From positions 8,370,001 to 8,434,000 of the forward strand of contig NZ_JADBEM010000001.1 of the NCBI RefSeq assembly GCF_014873875.1: 64,000 bases of DNA, given 5' to 3'. Position 1 is the first letter of the stretch. Each line of letters starts with the position of its first letter. Of this stretch, positions 16,361 through 24,235 are shown in pieces. The stretch is from Actinopolymorpha pittospori (GTDB taxonomy: Bacteria > Actinomycetota > Actinomycetes > Propionibacteriales > Actinopolymorphaceae). The notes beneath the pieces were generated by a model. The model had not been told where the DNA came from. It worked only from the letters and a program-made list of their open reading frames with translations, and did no database searches. A program made the position numbers and the translations under genes.

Positions 16361-17136
16361 GTCGCCCCTGGATGGGACCGGACGAGGTGCTGCATCTCCG
16401 CCAGCAGATAGCCCATCGCCTCGGTGTGCACGCCCCGGCGCCCGCCGGTCGCCGGTGCGGCACCGGGCGCGGGCTCGGTGAGCGTCGACCGCACCAGGAT
16501 CTCCCCGACGTGGGCCGACCACTCGGCGCGCAGTGCCGTGCTGTCGACCGCGACGCCATCGGCCGCCAACCGACGTTCGAGGTCGTCGCCCTCGAACAGC
16601 TCGTCGACGAAGGGCCACACGCTGTCAAGACCGGCTTGCATACGGCGATGGCTCTCGTCGGTTCCCGCGCCGAGTCGAAGCGCCCACTGGGTGGCGTGGT
16701 CGCGATGGTAGGCGACCTCCTTGACCGCCTTGGCCGCGATCGCGGCAAGGGTGGCGTCGGAGGAGGTGGAGAGCCCGCGGTACAACGGCAGTTGGTACGC
16801 CGAGAAGACGAGCAGCCGCGCCACGGCCTCGCCGAAGTCGGCGTCCTGACCCTCGACTAGCTGGACGTTGCCGAAGCCCCGCTCGTCGCGAAGGTGGGCG
16901 AGCTCGTCCTCACCTCGACCAAGACCCTCCCGCTCCCCCGCGTAGCTCAGCAGCATCCTGGCCTGGCCCAACAGGTCCAGGCCGATGTTGGCGAGCGCGA
17001 CGTCCTCCTCCAGCTGGGGCGCACGGGTGATCCAGCCGCCGAGACGCTGGGCGAGGATCAGCGCGTCGTCACCGAGCCGGCTGGCGTAGACGGCGACGGG
17101 TGGGTCGACGACGGCGCCGGACGCGTGCGAGCTCAC
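16354..17136 (-). CDS. paaC: phenylacetyl-CoA epoxidase structural subunit
   Basis: A 260-residue ferritin-like helical protein that pairs with PaaA in the epoxidase core. Recognisable stretches are DDALILAQRLGGW, ANIGLDLLGQARMLLSYAGE and KEVAYHRDHATQW. The start is GTG in a GTGA overlap with paaB. PaaC has lost the metal site used by PaaA and acts structurally. Confidence 0.93.
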   Translation of the reverse strand: MSSHASGAVVDPPVAVYASRLGDDALILAQRLGGWITRAPQLEEDVALANIGLDLLGQARMLLSYAGEREGLGRGEDELAHLRDERGFGNVQLVEGQDADFGEAVARLLVFSAYQLPLYRGLSTSSDATLAAIAAKAVKEVAYHRDHATQWALRLGAGTDESHRRMQAGLDSVWPFVDELFEGDDLERRLAADGVAVDSTALRAEWSAHVGEILVRSTLTEPAPGAAPATGGRRGVHTEAMGYLLAEMQHLVRSHPGATW

Positions 17137-17432
17137 AGATGCGGCGCTCCCTCCGGTACGTCGTAGAACGTCGGGTGCCGATAGGCCTTGTCCGCCGCGG
17201 GATCGAAGAACGCGTCCTTCTCCTCCGGGCTGCTGGCGGTGATCGCGGCCGACGGCACCACCCAGATCGACACGCCCTCCTGCCTACGGGTGTAGAGGTC
17301 ACGGGCGTTGCGGAGCGCCATCGCGGCGTCGGGTGCGTGCAGGCTGCCGGCGTGCACGTGGGAGAGCCCGCGCCGGGCCCGGACGAACACCTCCCACAGC
17401 GGCCAGTCGCGCGGCGTCCCGGCGGTCGTCAT
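17133..17432 (-). CDS. paaB: phenylacetyl-CoA epoxidase subunit B
   Basis: A 99-residue protein with the family pattern WPLWEVFVRARRGLSHVHAG and AAMALRNARDLYTRR, and ending in the FYDVPEGAPHL tail. PaaB bridges PaaAC dimers in the complex. It overlaps paaA and paaC by four bases on each side, so the operon is translated as one coupled unit. Confidence 0.94.
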   Translation of the reverse strand: MTTAGTPRDWPLWEVFVRARRGLSHVHAGSLHAPDAAMALRNARDLYTRRQEGVSIWVVPSAAITASSPEEKDAFFDPAADKAYRHPTFYDVPEGAPHL

Positions 17433-18439
17433 GCCGCCGACCCCCTGCGCGCGTCGCCCGCGGCAGCGGCCGAGACAGCGGTCTCGGACTGCCGCGCGGC
17501 GTAGGCCAGTGCCGCCTCACGCACCCAGGCACCCTCGTCGTGGGCGCGCCGGCGGTGCTCCATCCGCTGCCGGTTGCACGGTCCGGCCCCGCTGATGACC
17601 CGGAACAGCTCGTCGTAGTCGGGCTCGGTGAAGTCGTGATGCCCACGTTCGGGGTTCCAGCGCAGCTGCGGGTCGGGAATCGTCACACCGAGCACGGCGG
17701 CCTGCGGAACGGTCATGTCGACGAAGCGCTGCCGCAACTCGTCGTTGGAGAACCGCTTGATCCCCCACCGCGCGGACTGCTCGCCGTGGGTGGACCTGCC
17801 ATCGGGTGGCCCGAACATCGCGAGGCTCGGATACCACCAACGGTCGACCGCGTCCTGGCTCATCTCCCGCTGTCGTGGCGTGCCTCGCGTCAGGGTCAGC
17901 AGCAGGTCGAACCCCTGCCGCTGATGGAAGGACTCCTCCTTGCAGATGCGGACCATCGCCCGGGCGTAGGGCCCGTAGGAGCACCGGCACAGCGGCACCT
18001 GGTTGGTGATCGCGGCGCCGTCGACGAGCCACCCGATCGCGCCGACGTCGGCCCAGGTCAGTGTCGGGTAGTTGAAGATCGAGGAGTACTTCTGCGTGCC
18101 CGCGTGCAGCTGGTCGAGCAGGTCGGCGCGGCTGACCCCGAGGGTCTCGGCGGCGGCGTAGAGGTAGAGCCCGTGCCCGGCCTCGTCCTGGACCTTGGCC
18201 ATCAGGATCGCCTTGCGCCGCAGGCTGGGGGCCCGGGTGATCCAGTTGGCCTCGGGCTGCATGCCGATGATCTCGGAGTGCGCGTGCTGGGCCATCTGGC
18301 GGACGAGGCCGCGCCGGTAACCGTCGGGCATCTGGTCGCGGGGCTCGATCCGCTCGTCGGCGGCGAGGAGGGCGTCGAACGAATGCTCGCCGTCGCGGTG
18401 GTCCGCGAACTCCGGACCCGATCGGTCACTCGCGCCCAT
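17429..18439 (-). CDS. paaA: phenylacetyl-CoA epoxidase catalytic subunit
   Basis: A 336-residue di-iron monooxygenase subunit that epoxidises the ring of phenylacetyl-CoA. Metal-binding Glu/His pairs fall in EANWITRAPSLRRKAILMAKVQDEAGHG and in CKEESFHQRQG (shown as separate motifs: KVQDEAGHG and KEESFHQRQG). It is the first gene of paaABCDE. A TAGGCT -10 box 6 bases before the ATG points to a leaderless mRNA. The remaining phenylacetate genes (ligase, ring opening, beta-oxidation) are not in this window. Confidence 0.95.
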   Translation of the reverse strand: MGASDRSGPEFADHRDGEHSFDALLAADERIEPRDQMPDGYRRGLVRQMAQHAHSEIIGMQPEANWITRAPSLRRKAILMAKVQDEAGHGLYLYAAAETLGVSRADLLDQLHAGTQKYSSIFNYPTLTWADVGAIGWLVDGAAITNQVPLCRCSYGPYARAMVRICKEESFHQRQGFDLLLTLTRGTPRQREMSQDAVDRWWYPSLAMFGPPDGRSTHGEQSARWGIKRFSNDELRQRFVDMTVPQAAVLGVTIPDPQLRWNPERGHHDFTEPDYDELFRVISGAGPCNRQRMEHRRRAHDEGAWVREAALAYAARQSETAVSAAAAGDARRGSAA

Positions 18440-18445
18440 GCGTCC

Positions 18446-18451
18446 AGCCTA
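18446..18451 (-). promoter_or_regulatory. -10 box of the paaABCDE operon (leaderless)
   Basis: TAGGCT on the minus strand ends 6 bases before the paaA ATG, with no room for a ribosome-binding site. No obvious PaaR/PaaX-type palindrome was recognised in the 239-base gap shared with the divergent CGNR gene. Confidence 0.4.
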
Positions 18452-18607
18452 ACAGCGGATGTGACGCGTTCCTGCGACTTCGGCGGGAAGCTGTCATATC
18501 GCCCGGGTGGGTCCCAGAGGCTCGGCCGGCTGGGACCCGGACGGTCGGACGGCCGCGTTCGGGGGTCCGACCGCTCGTCCACCAAGCCTCCCCACCGGTG
18601 TGCGGAT

Positions 18608-18645
18608 TATGGTGGTGTCGGAGTTCGGAACCAGTCGGAACCAGT
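18608..18645 (+). promoter_or_regulatory. promoter and 10-bp direct repeats before the CGNR gene
   Basis: TATGGT (18608-18613) fits a -10 box. Downstream, the unit CGGAACCAGT occurs twice head to tail (18626-18635 and 18636-18645), followed by CGGG. A 10-base period is one helical turn, so two protein monomers could bind on one face just after the transcription start. The gene product is itself a DNA-binding regulator, so autoregulation is possible. Confidence 0.45.
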
Positions 18646-18678
18646 CGGGCGTGGGTCGAAAAGGGGTGAAGCGAGGCG

Positions 18679-19302
18679 ATGACAGCGACGAACGCGGGCG
18701 GCGGCACGCCGCCGGTGGCCGAGCTGTTGTGTGCCTTCGCCAACACCTACGACGTCGACGCCGGCGAGGACGATCCTGAGAAGCTGCCGGACGCTCCGGC
18801 ACTGACCGCATGGCTGCGGGCCCGCGAGCTGCTCCAGGAGCCCGTGAGCGCCTCCGAGGCCGACCTGGCGCTGGCCCGGGACCTGCGGACCGGGATCCGG
18901 CAGGCGATGATCCAGCACCACGACGGCGATCTCGCGGCTCCGCTGCCGAACCTCGACCGCGTGGCGGCCCAGCTCCCGCTCCGGGTGGCGTTCGAGGGGA
19001 CCATCCCGCACCTGGTGCCCGCCGGCACCGGCGTGGCCGGCGCGCTGGCGCGGATCCTGGTGGCCGTGGCGACCGCCCAGGCGGACGGCAGTTGGATCCG
19101 GCTCAAGCTCTGTGCGGCCCAGGACTGCCTGTGGGCCTTCTACGACACCTCGAAGAACCGCTCCCGGCAGTGGTGCTCGATGGGGATCTGCGGCAACCGG
19201 CGCAAGACCCGGGCCTACCGGGCCCGGCAGCGCTCGGCGTCGCGCCGGCCCGGCGGTCCGGTCAGGGCCACCCGGCCCGGGTCCGGCTCGCGCGAGGAAT
19301 GA
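18679..19302 (+). CDS. CGNR zinc-finger (ABATE-domain) transcriptional regulator
   Basis: A 207-residue regulator. The N-terminal about 130 residues form the ABATE ligand-binding region (LLCAFANTYDVDAGE..LP..ALTAWL). A zinc finger follows with C145, C150, C166 and C171 and the signature CGNRRKTRAYRAR. Such proteins are actinobacterial stress- or metabolite-responsive regulators. It is divergent from paaABCDE, so it could control that operon, although it could as well act only on itself. The C-terminal 20 residues are Arg/Gly/Ser-rich. Confidence 0.88.
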   Translation: MTATNAGGGTPPVAELLCAFANTYDVDAGEDDPEKLPDAPALTAWLRARELLQEPVSASEADLALARDLRTGIRQAMIQHHDGDLAAPLPNLDRVAAQLPLRVAFEGTIPHLVPAGTGVAGALARILVAVATAQADGSWIRLKLCAAQDCLWAFYDTSKNRSRQWCSMGICGNRRKTRAYRARQRSASRRPGGPVRATRPGSGSREE

Positions 19303-19433
19303 TCTCCCCACCCGGTCCGACCCAGTCCGGTCCGTTCGATCCGCCCGTTCGATGCGGCCCTCGGACCACCCCCGGGACCGGCACTCCTCCGGCACCCTCG
19401 TGGGCCCTTTTCGGCGCCTGACAGGATGGGGGG

Positions 19434-19988
19434 ATGAGCGAGCCCACAGCCGATACCAGCGTCCGGCTCGCGTGGCCCGCCGACGCTCCCGAGGTCGCCC
19501 GCGTCCAGGTCGCCGCATGGCGGCAGGCGTACGCCGACCTGCTCCCGGCCGACGTCCTCGACGACCTCGACGAGGAGGCGTTCACCGAGCAGTGGCAGCG
19601 ATCCCTCGCCAAGCCGCCGGACGCCCGTAACCGGCTGCTCGTCGCGCTCGACCACGGCACGGTGGTGGGGTTCGCCGCCACCGGCCCGGCGGACGACCCT
19701 GATGCCGACCCGATCGTGGACGGCGAGATCACGACGTTCCATGTCGATCCCGGGCAGACCCGACACGGACACGGCTCCCGGCTCCTGCAGGCCTGTGCCG
19801 ACACCCTCGTCGCCGACCGGTTCAGCCGCGGCGTGATCTGGCTGCTCAGCGCCGACGACACCCTGCGCACCTTCCTCACCGAGGCCGGCTGGGCACCCGA
19901 CGGCGCGCATCGGGAGCTGGACCTCTACGGCGACGGCACCGTCCGTGCCAAGCAGATCAGGCTGCACACCTCGCTGCCCGAGGACTGA
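19434..19988 (+). CDS. GNAT family N-acetyltransferase
   Basis: A 184-residue protein of the GCN5-related fold. VRLAWPADAPEVARVQVAAW is the first strand and helix, and YADLLPADVLDDLD is a segment often seen in these enzymes. TTFHVDPGQTRHGHGSRLLQ carries the Gly-rich acetyl-CoA loop. FLTEAGWAPDG is the last conserved block. The acceptor is unknown. It appears to be transcribed alone. Confidence 0.87.
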   Translation: MSEPTADTSVRLAWPADAPEVARVQVAAWRQAYADLLPADVLDDLDEEAFTEQWQRSLAKPPDARNRLLVALDHGTVVGFAATGPADDPDADPIVDGEITTFHVDPGQTRHGHGSRLLQACADTLVADRFSRGVIWLLSADDTLRTFLTEAGWAPDGAHRELDLYGDGTVRAKQIRLHTSLPED

Positions 19989-20120
19989 CCGACGGCCGCC
20001 CACCCGACGAACCACCGGGCGGACCGACCGGCGTTCCGGCCCGGCTGACCAGCGGCGGACATCCGTCTCGCGAACCGAGACCAGTCGCCGCGACCGGCGG
20101 TCGCGCCCCGCCCAACCGCC

Positions 20121-20126
20121 TAGCGT
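20121..20126 (+). promoter_or_regulatory. possible -10 box of the PhyH gene
   Basis: TAGCGT fits TANNNT and would give a leader of roughly 37 bases before the ATG at 20170. No good -35 or ribosome-binding site is visible, so this rests on the hexamer alone. Confidence 0.3.
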
Positions 20127-20169
20127 CGAAAGGGACTTCGACGCGACGGACGGGACGGGGCTGACACAG

Positions 20170-21063
20170 ATGACTTCGGGCTACCAGGTTCTCACCGAGG
20201 CGCAGGAACAGGAGTTCCTCGACAACGGGTTCGTGGTCATTCACGACTGCTTCACTCCCGAGGCCGCCGCCGAGTACACCGACCACGTCTGGACCCGGCT
20301 CGGCTACGACCCCGACGACCAGTCGACCTGGGCCCAGTCCTCGATCCACATGCCGTCGCACCACCGGTTCGACGTCGGTGAGTTCGCGCCCAAGGCCTGG
20401 CAGGCCGCCTGCGACCTGCTCGGCGGCGAGGACCGGATCGCCAAGCCCTACGTCTGGGGCGACGGGTTCATCGTCAACCTCCGGGAGGGCGCGGACCTGC
20501 CCTGGCAGCCCGCCTCGGCGCAGGCCCGCGGATGGCACAAGGACGGCGACTTCTTCCGGCACTTCCTCGACTCCCCCGAACAGGGCCTGCTGACGCTCGT
20601 GCTCTGGTCCGACGTTCAGCACCAGGGCGGCGCGACCTTCGTCGCCGCCGACTCGGTCGGCCCGGTGGCGAGGTACCTCGCCGAGCGGCCGGGCGGCGTC
20701 CTCCCGAACGAGTTCGACGTCCCGGGCCTGGTCGGCCAGTGCGAGAACTTCGTCGAGGCCACCGGCCGGATCGGCGACGTCTTCCTGCTGCACCCCTTCG
20801 TTCTCCACGCCAAGGCCCAGAACCTGCTCCGGCTGCCGCGCCTCATCACCAACCCGCCCGTCCACCTCGCCGAGCCCATGCGCTTCGACCGGGAGAACCC
20901 GGAGGACTTCTCGCTGGTGGAGAGGGCGGTCCTGCGGGGGCTCGGCGTGGAACCCCACGAGTTCGTCCGTACGGCCCCCCGCGAGGCCGTGGTGCCCGAG
21001 CGGGTCCGGCGGCAGGAGCGGATGAAGGCGGAGGAGGAGGCCCGGCTCAGCGGCCGGCGGTGA
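20170..21063 (+). CDS. phytanoyl-CoA dioxygenase (PhyH) family protein
   Basis: A 297-residue Fe(II)/2-oxoglutarate-dependent oxygenase. The iron ligands are probably H123 and D125 (GWHKDGDFF) and H208 (LLHPFVLHAKAQN), on the double-stranded beta-helix seen around LTLVLWSDVQHQGGATFVAADS. The substrate may be a small molecule rather than phytanoyl-CoA; this family is broad. The basic, charged C-terminus (RRQERMKAEEEARLSGRR) looks like a terminal helix. Its neighbours do not point to a pathway. Confidence 0.88.
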   Translation: MTSGYQVLTEAQEQEFLDNGFVVIHDCFTPEAAAEYTDHVWTRLGYDPDDQSTWAQSSIHMPSHHRFDVGEFAPKAWQAACDLLGGEDRIAKPYVWGDGFIVNLREGADLPWQPASAQARGWHKDGDFFRHFLDSPEQGLLTLVLWSDVQHQGGATFVAADSVGPVARYLAERPGGVLPNEFDVPGLVGQCENFVEATGRIGDVFLLHPFVLHAKAQNLLRLPRLITNPPVHLAEPMRFDRENPEDFSLVERAVLRGLGVEPHEFVRTAPREAVVPERVRRQERMKAEEEARLSGRR

Positions 21064-21117
21064 CGGGTCGACCGGGGCTGGGCGCCGGACCCACGAATCC
21101 GCTCCCCCGCGGCTGGC

Positions 21118-21969
21118 TCAGATCGACCGCACCAGGGTGGCGCTGACGTCCCACAGCCGGGCCGCGACCGCCTCGTCCTGGGCGAGCGGGTCCGGATCGA
21201 CCGGCACGCCCTTCTCGAAGTATCGGCCGGTCACGTCCTCGAGCGCGGGATCGGTCACGAGTCGGACGATCGGCTCGGCGCCGCGCTGTGGGCTGGCGAA
21301 GAAGGGCCGCGCGAACACCCGGATGAGCGGTTTCGCCCAGACGGGCGCTCCGGACCAGATGCCGGTGTCGACGGCGCCCGGATGCAGGCTGTTGGAGGTG
21401 ACGCCGCTGCCCTCGAGCCGGCGTGCGAGCTCAGCCGCGAAGAGCACGTTGGCGAGCTTGGACCGCCCGTAGGCCTTCATGATGGCGTAGCCCCGCTCGA
21501 AGCCGAGGTCGTCGAAGTCGAGGGTGGCGCCGCGGTGGCCCGCCGAGGCCACCGTGACGACGCGGGCGGGCGCGCTGGCCAGCAGCCGGTCGAGCAGCAG
21601 ATGGGTGAGCAGGAAGTAGCCGAGGTGGTTGACCGCGAAGGTGGCCTCGATGCCGTCCTCGGTGAGCCGCCGGGTGCTGTGCACACCGCCTGCGTTGTTG
21701 ACCAGGACGTCCAGCCGGTCGTGGCGGTCGAGGAAGGCGGCGGCGAGCTTGCGGGTGGAGGCCTGGGAGGAGAAGTCGGCGAGGAGGTAGGACGGTCGCG
21801 CACCGGTTCTCGCGCGGACGATCTCCACCGCGGCGGTCGTCCGGGTGAGGTCCCGGCCGACCATGACGACCGTGGCGCCACGACGGGCGAGTTCGACACT
21901 GGTCGCGAGGCCAAGTCCGTTGCTCGCGCCGGTCACCAGGACGGTCCGGCCCTCGATGCTCCAGGTCAT
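21118..21969 (-). CDS. short-chain dehydrogenase/reductase (retinol-dehydrogenase-like)
   Basis: A 283-residue SDR. It has the cofactor loop TGASNGLG (14-21), NNAG, the catalytic Ser in VVTVASAGH and YGRSK (YxxxK). The arrangement FAVNHLGYFLLTHLLLD and SLHPGAVDTG is typical of the retinol dehydrogenase/WW-oxidoreductase-like group. ATG is supported by GGAGG 5 bases upstream. It is transcribed on its own; the substrate is not evident. Confidence 0.9.
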   Translation of the reverse strand: MTWSIEGRTVLVTGASNGLGLATSVELARRGATVVMVGRDLTRTTAAVEIVRARTGARPSYLLADFSSQASTRKLAAAFLDRHDRLDVLVNNAGGVHSTRRLTEDGIEATFAVNHLGYFLLTHLLLDRLLASAPARVVTVASAGHRGATLDFDDLGFERGYAIMKAYGRSKLANVLFAAELARRLEGSGVTSNSLHPGAVDTGIWSGAPVWAKPLIRVFARPFFASPQRGAEPIVRLVTDPALEDVTGRYFEKGVPVDPDPLAQDEAVAARLWDVSATLVRSI

Positions 21970-22053
21970 ACTCGCCTCCAGGTCTCACGAGCATCCACCG
22001 CACATCTCGGCCCGGCCCCTCGTCACCGCGGCCCGGGTCGAGCGGAACCCCGT

Positions 22054-22800
22054 TCAGTCCAGGTCGAGGTAGTGCTCCAGGCCCACTGTGAGGCCCGGCC
22101 GCTCGACGACGGTTCGCGCGCCGAGCACCACACCCGGCATGAAGGACGTACGGGCCAGGGAGTCGTGCCGGATCGTCAGGGTCTCGTCCTGTCCGCCGAA
22201 CAACACCTCCTGGTGGGCGACGAGTCCGGAGAGCCGCACGCTGTGGACGTGGACGTCGCCCACGCGGGCACCCCGGGCGCCGTCGACCTCCTGGGTCGTG
22301 GCGTCGGGAACGTTACCCATGCCGGCGCGCCGGCGCGCCGCGCTGATCAACTCCGCGGTCCGGCCGGCCGTGCCGGAGGGCGCGTCCGCCTTCAGCGGGT
22401 GATGCAGCTCCACGACCTCCACGGACGGGAAGAACCGCGCCGCCTGCTCGGCGAACCGCATCATCAGCACGGCGCCTACGGAGAAGTTGGGGGCGATCAG
22501 CACGCCCACGCCCGGCGCGTCGGCCAGCCAGCCGCGTACCTGGTCGAGGCGTTCGTCGGTGAACCCGGTCGTCCCGACGACGGCATGGATGCCGTGCTCG
22601 ACGCAGAACCGCAGGTTGTCCATCACGGCCTCGGGATGGGTGAAGTCGACCACGACCTCGGCCCCGGCCTCGACCAGCTCCTCGAGCCGGTTGTCGACGT
22701 CCAGCTCGGCGACCAGGTCGAGCTTGTCGGCGGCCTGCACGGCACGCGCGGCCTCCGCGCCCATCCGCCCGCGTGCACCGAGTACGGCTACGTTGACCAC
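22054..22800 (-). CDS. dapB: 4-hydroxy-tetrahydrodipicolinate reductase
   Basis: A 248-residue DapB, reducing the DapA product to tetrahydrodipicolinate. It has the nucleotide loop VAVLGARGRMG, VGTTGFT, the catalytic HHPLKADAPSGTA, and a C-terminal substrate domain. The start is GTG. It follows the M16 peptidase gene after a 73-base gap, the usual actinomycete order pnp-M16-dapB, while dapA is 10 kb away beyond an inserted block. Confidence 0.95.
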   Translation of the reverse strand: MVNVAVLGARGRMGAEAARAVQAADKLDLVAELDVDNRLEELVEAGAEVVVDFTHPEAVMDNLRFCVEHGIHAVVGTTGFTDERLDQVRGWLADAPGVGVLIAPNFSVGAVLMMRFAEQAARFFPSVEVVELHHPLKADAPSGTAGRTAELISAARRRAGMGNVPDATTQEVDGARGARVGDVHVHSVRLSGLVAHQEVLFGGQDETLTIRHDSLARTSFMPGVVLGARTVVERPGLTVGLEHYLDLD

Positions 22801-22873
22801 TGTCGGCTTCCCCCACTTCTGTCGGCCCCGAATCCGCCGTCACTGACCGCGGGCTCCCGGTCGGGAACGCTGG

Positions 22874-24235
22874 TCAGCGTACGGCGGAGGCGAAGCGGTC
22901 CGCGTCCTCGAACGGCCCGACCACCGCGAGGGTGGGCGCGGCCTCGAGGAGTTCGGCGGCGATCTCGCGTACGCCGTCCAGCGTCACCGCGTCGATCCGC
23001 CGCAACACCTCCTCGACACTGAGCATCTCGCCGTAGAGCAGATCGGCCTTGGCGAGGCGGCCCATCCGGGACCCGGTGTCCTCCAGGCCGAGCACGAGCG
23101 AGCCGCGCAACTGTCCCTTGCCCCGGTCGAGTTCCTCCGTCGTGAGACCGGACGCGACGACCTTCGCGAGCTCGGCACGGCAGATCTCGATGACGTCGTC
23201 GATCTTCGTCGGCAGACACCCGGCGTAGACGCCCATCATGCCGGCGTCGGCGTAGTTGGAGGCGAAGGAGTAGACGGAGTAGGCCAGGCCGCGCTTCTCC
23301 CGCACCTCCTGGAAGAGCCGGCTCGACATGCCACCACCCAGCGCGGCGTTGAGGACGCCGAGCCCGAAGCGGCGATCGTCGGTGCGGGTCAGCCCGGGGA
23401 CACCGAGCACGAAGTTGGCCTGCTCGGTCCGCCGGTGCGTCAGCTTCACCGTGCCGAGCGCGGAGGCCGGTGCCTGACCGCCGACCCGCGGCGGCGCGGG
23501 TGTCGCGACCTCGCCGTTGATCAGGCCGGCCTGCTCGAACGCCTCGGTCACGAGGCGCACCACCGCGCGGTGTTCGACGTTGCCGGCCACCGCCACCACC
23601 AGCGCGGGCGGGCGGTAGCGACGGCGGTAGTAGCCGTGTACCTGGCTTCGACTCAGGGCGTTGATCGACTCGACCGTACCGAGGATCGGCCGGCCGAGCG
23701 GGGAGTCACCCCACAACTGCTGGGCGAACAGGTCGTGCACGGCGTCGGAGGGATCGTCGTCGTGCATGGCGATCTCTTCGAGGATGACGCCTCGCTCGGC
23801 GTCCACGTCGGCCGTGGCGATGAGCGAGGACGTCACCATGTCGCAGACGACGTTGACCGCGAGCGGCAGGTCGGCGTCGAGCACCCGGGCGTAGTAGCAG
23901 GTGTACTCCTTGGTGGTGAAGGCGTTCATCTCACCACCAACGGCGTCGAGCGCCGAGGAGATCTCCATCGCGTTCCGACGCCGGGTGCCCTTGAACAACA
24001 GGTGTTCGAGGTAGTGGCTGGCGCCGGCGAGCGAGGGAGTCTCGTCGCGCGAACCGACACCGGCCCACACCCCGAAGCTGACCGAGCGTACCTGTGGCAT
24101 CGCCTCGGTGATGATGCGCAGCCCGCCCGGCAGGACCGTGCGACGGACGACGCCGCTGTCGCCCTCCTTGAGGAGGGTTCTGGTCGTGCCGGGCGGCTGG
24201 CTCCCCGCGGCCAGCCGCACGGTACGCGGGCTCAC
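22874..24235 (-). CDS. M16 family zinc metallopeptidase
   Basis: A 453-residue pitrilysin-type protein. The inverted zinc motif HYLEH (74-78) is intact, with the later metal-ligand Glu in RGVILEEIAMH. It is similar to mitochondrial processing peptidase-like proteins found after pnp across actinobacteria. The GTG start overlaps the pnp stop (GTGA). The first conserved block begins near residue 30 (RRTVLPGGLRIITE), so a shorter start is possible. The physiological substrate is unknown. Confidence 0.92.
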   Translation of the reverse strand: MSPRTVRLAAGSQPPGTTRTLLKEGDSGVVRRTVLPGGLRIITEAMPQVRSVSFGVWAGVGSRDETPSLAGASHYLEHLLFKGTRRRNAMEISSALDAVGGEMNAFTTKEYTCYYARVLDADLPLAVNVVCDMVTSSLIATADVDAERGVILEEIAMHDDDPSDAVHDLFAQQLWGDSPLGRPILGTVESINALSRSQVHGYYRRRYRPPALVVAVAGNVEHRAVVRLVTEAFEQAGLINGEVATPAPPRVGGQAPASALGTVKLTHRRTEQANFVLGVPGLTRTDDRRFGLGVLNAALGGGMSSRLFQEVREKRGLAYSVYSFASNYADAGMMGVYAGCLPTKIDDVIEICRAELAKVVASGLTTEELDRGKGQLRGSLVLGLEDTGSRMGRLAKADLLYGEMLSVEEVLRRIDAVTLDGVREIAAELLEAAPTLAVVGPFEDADRFASAVR

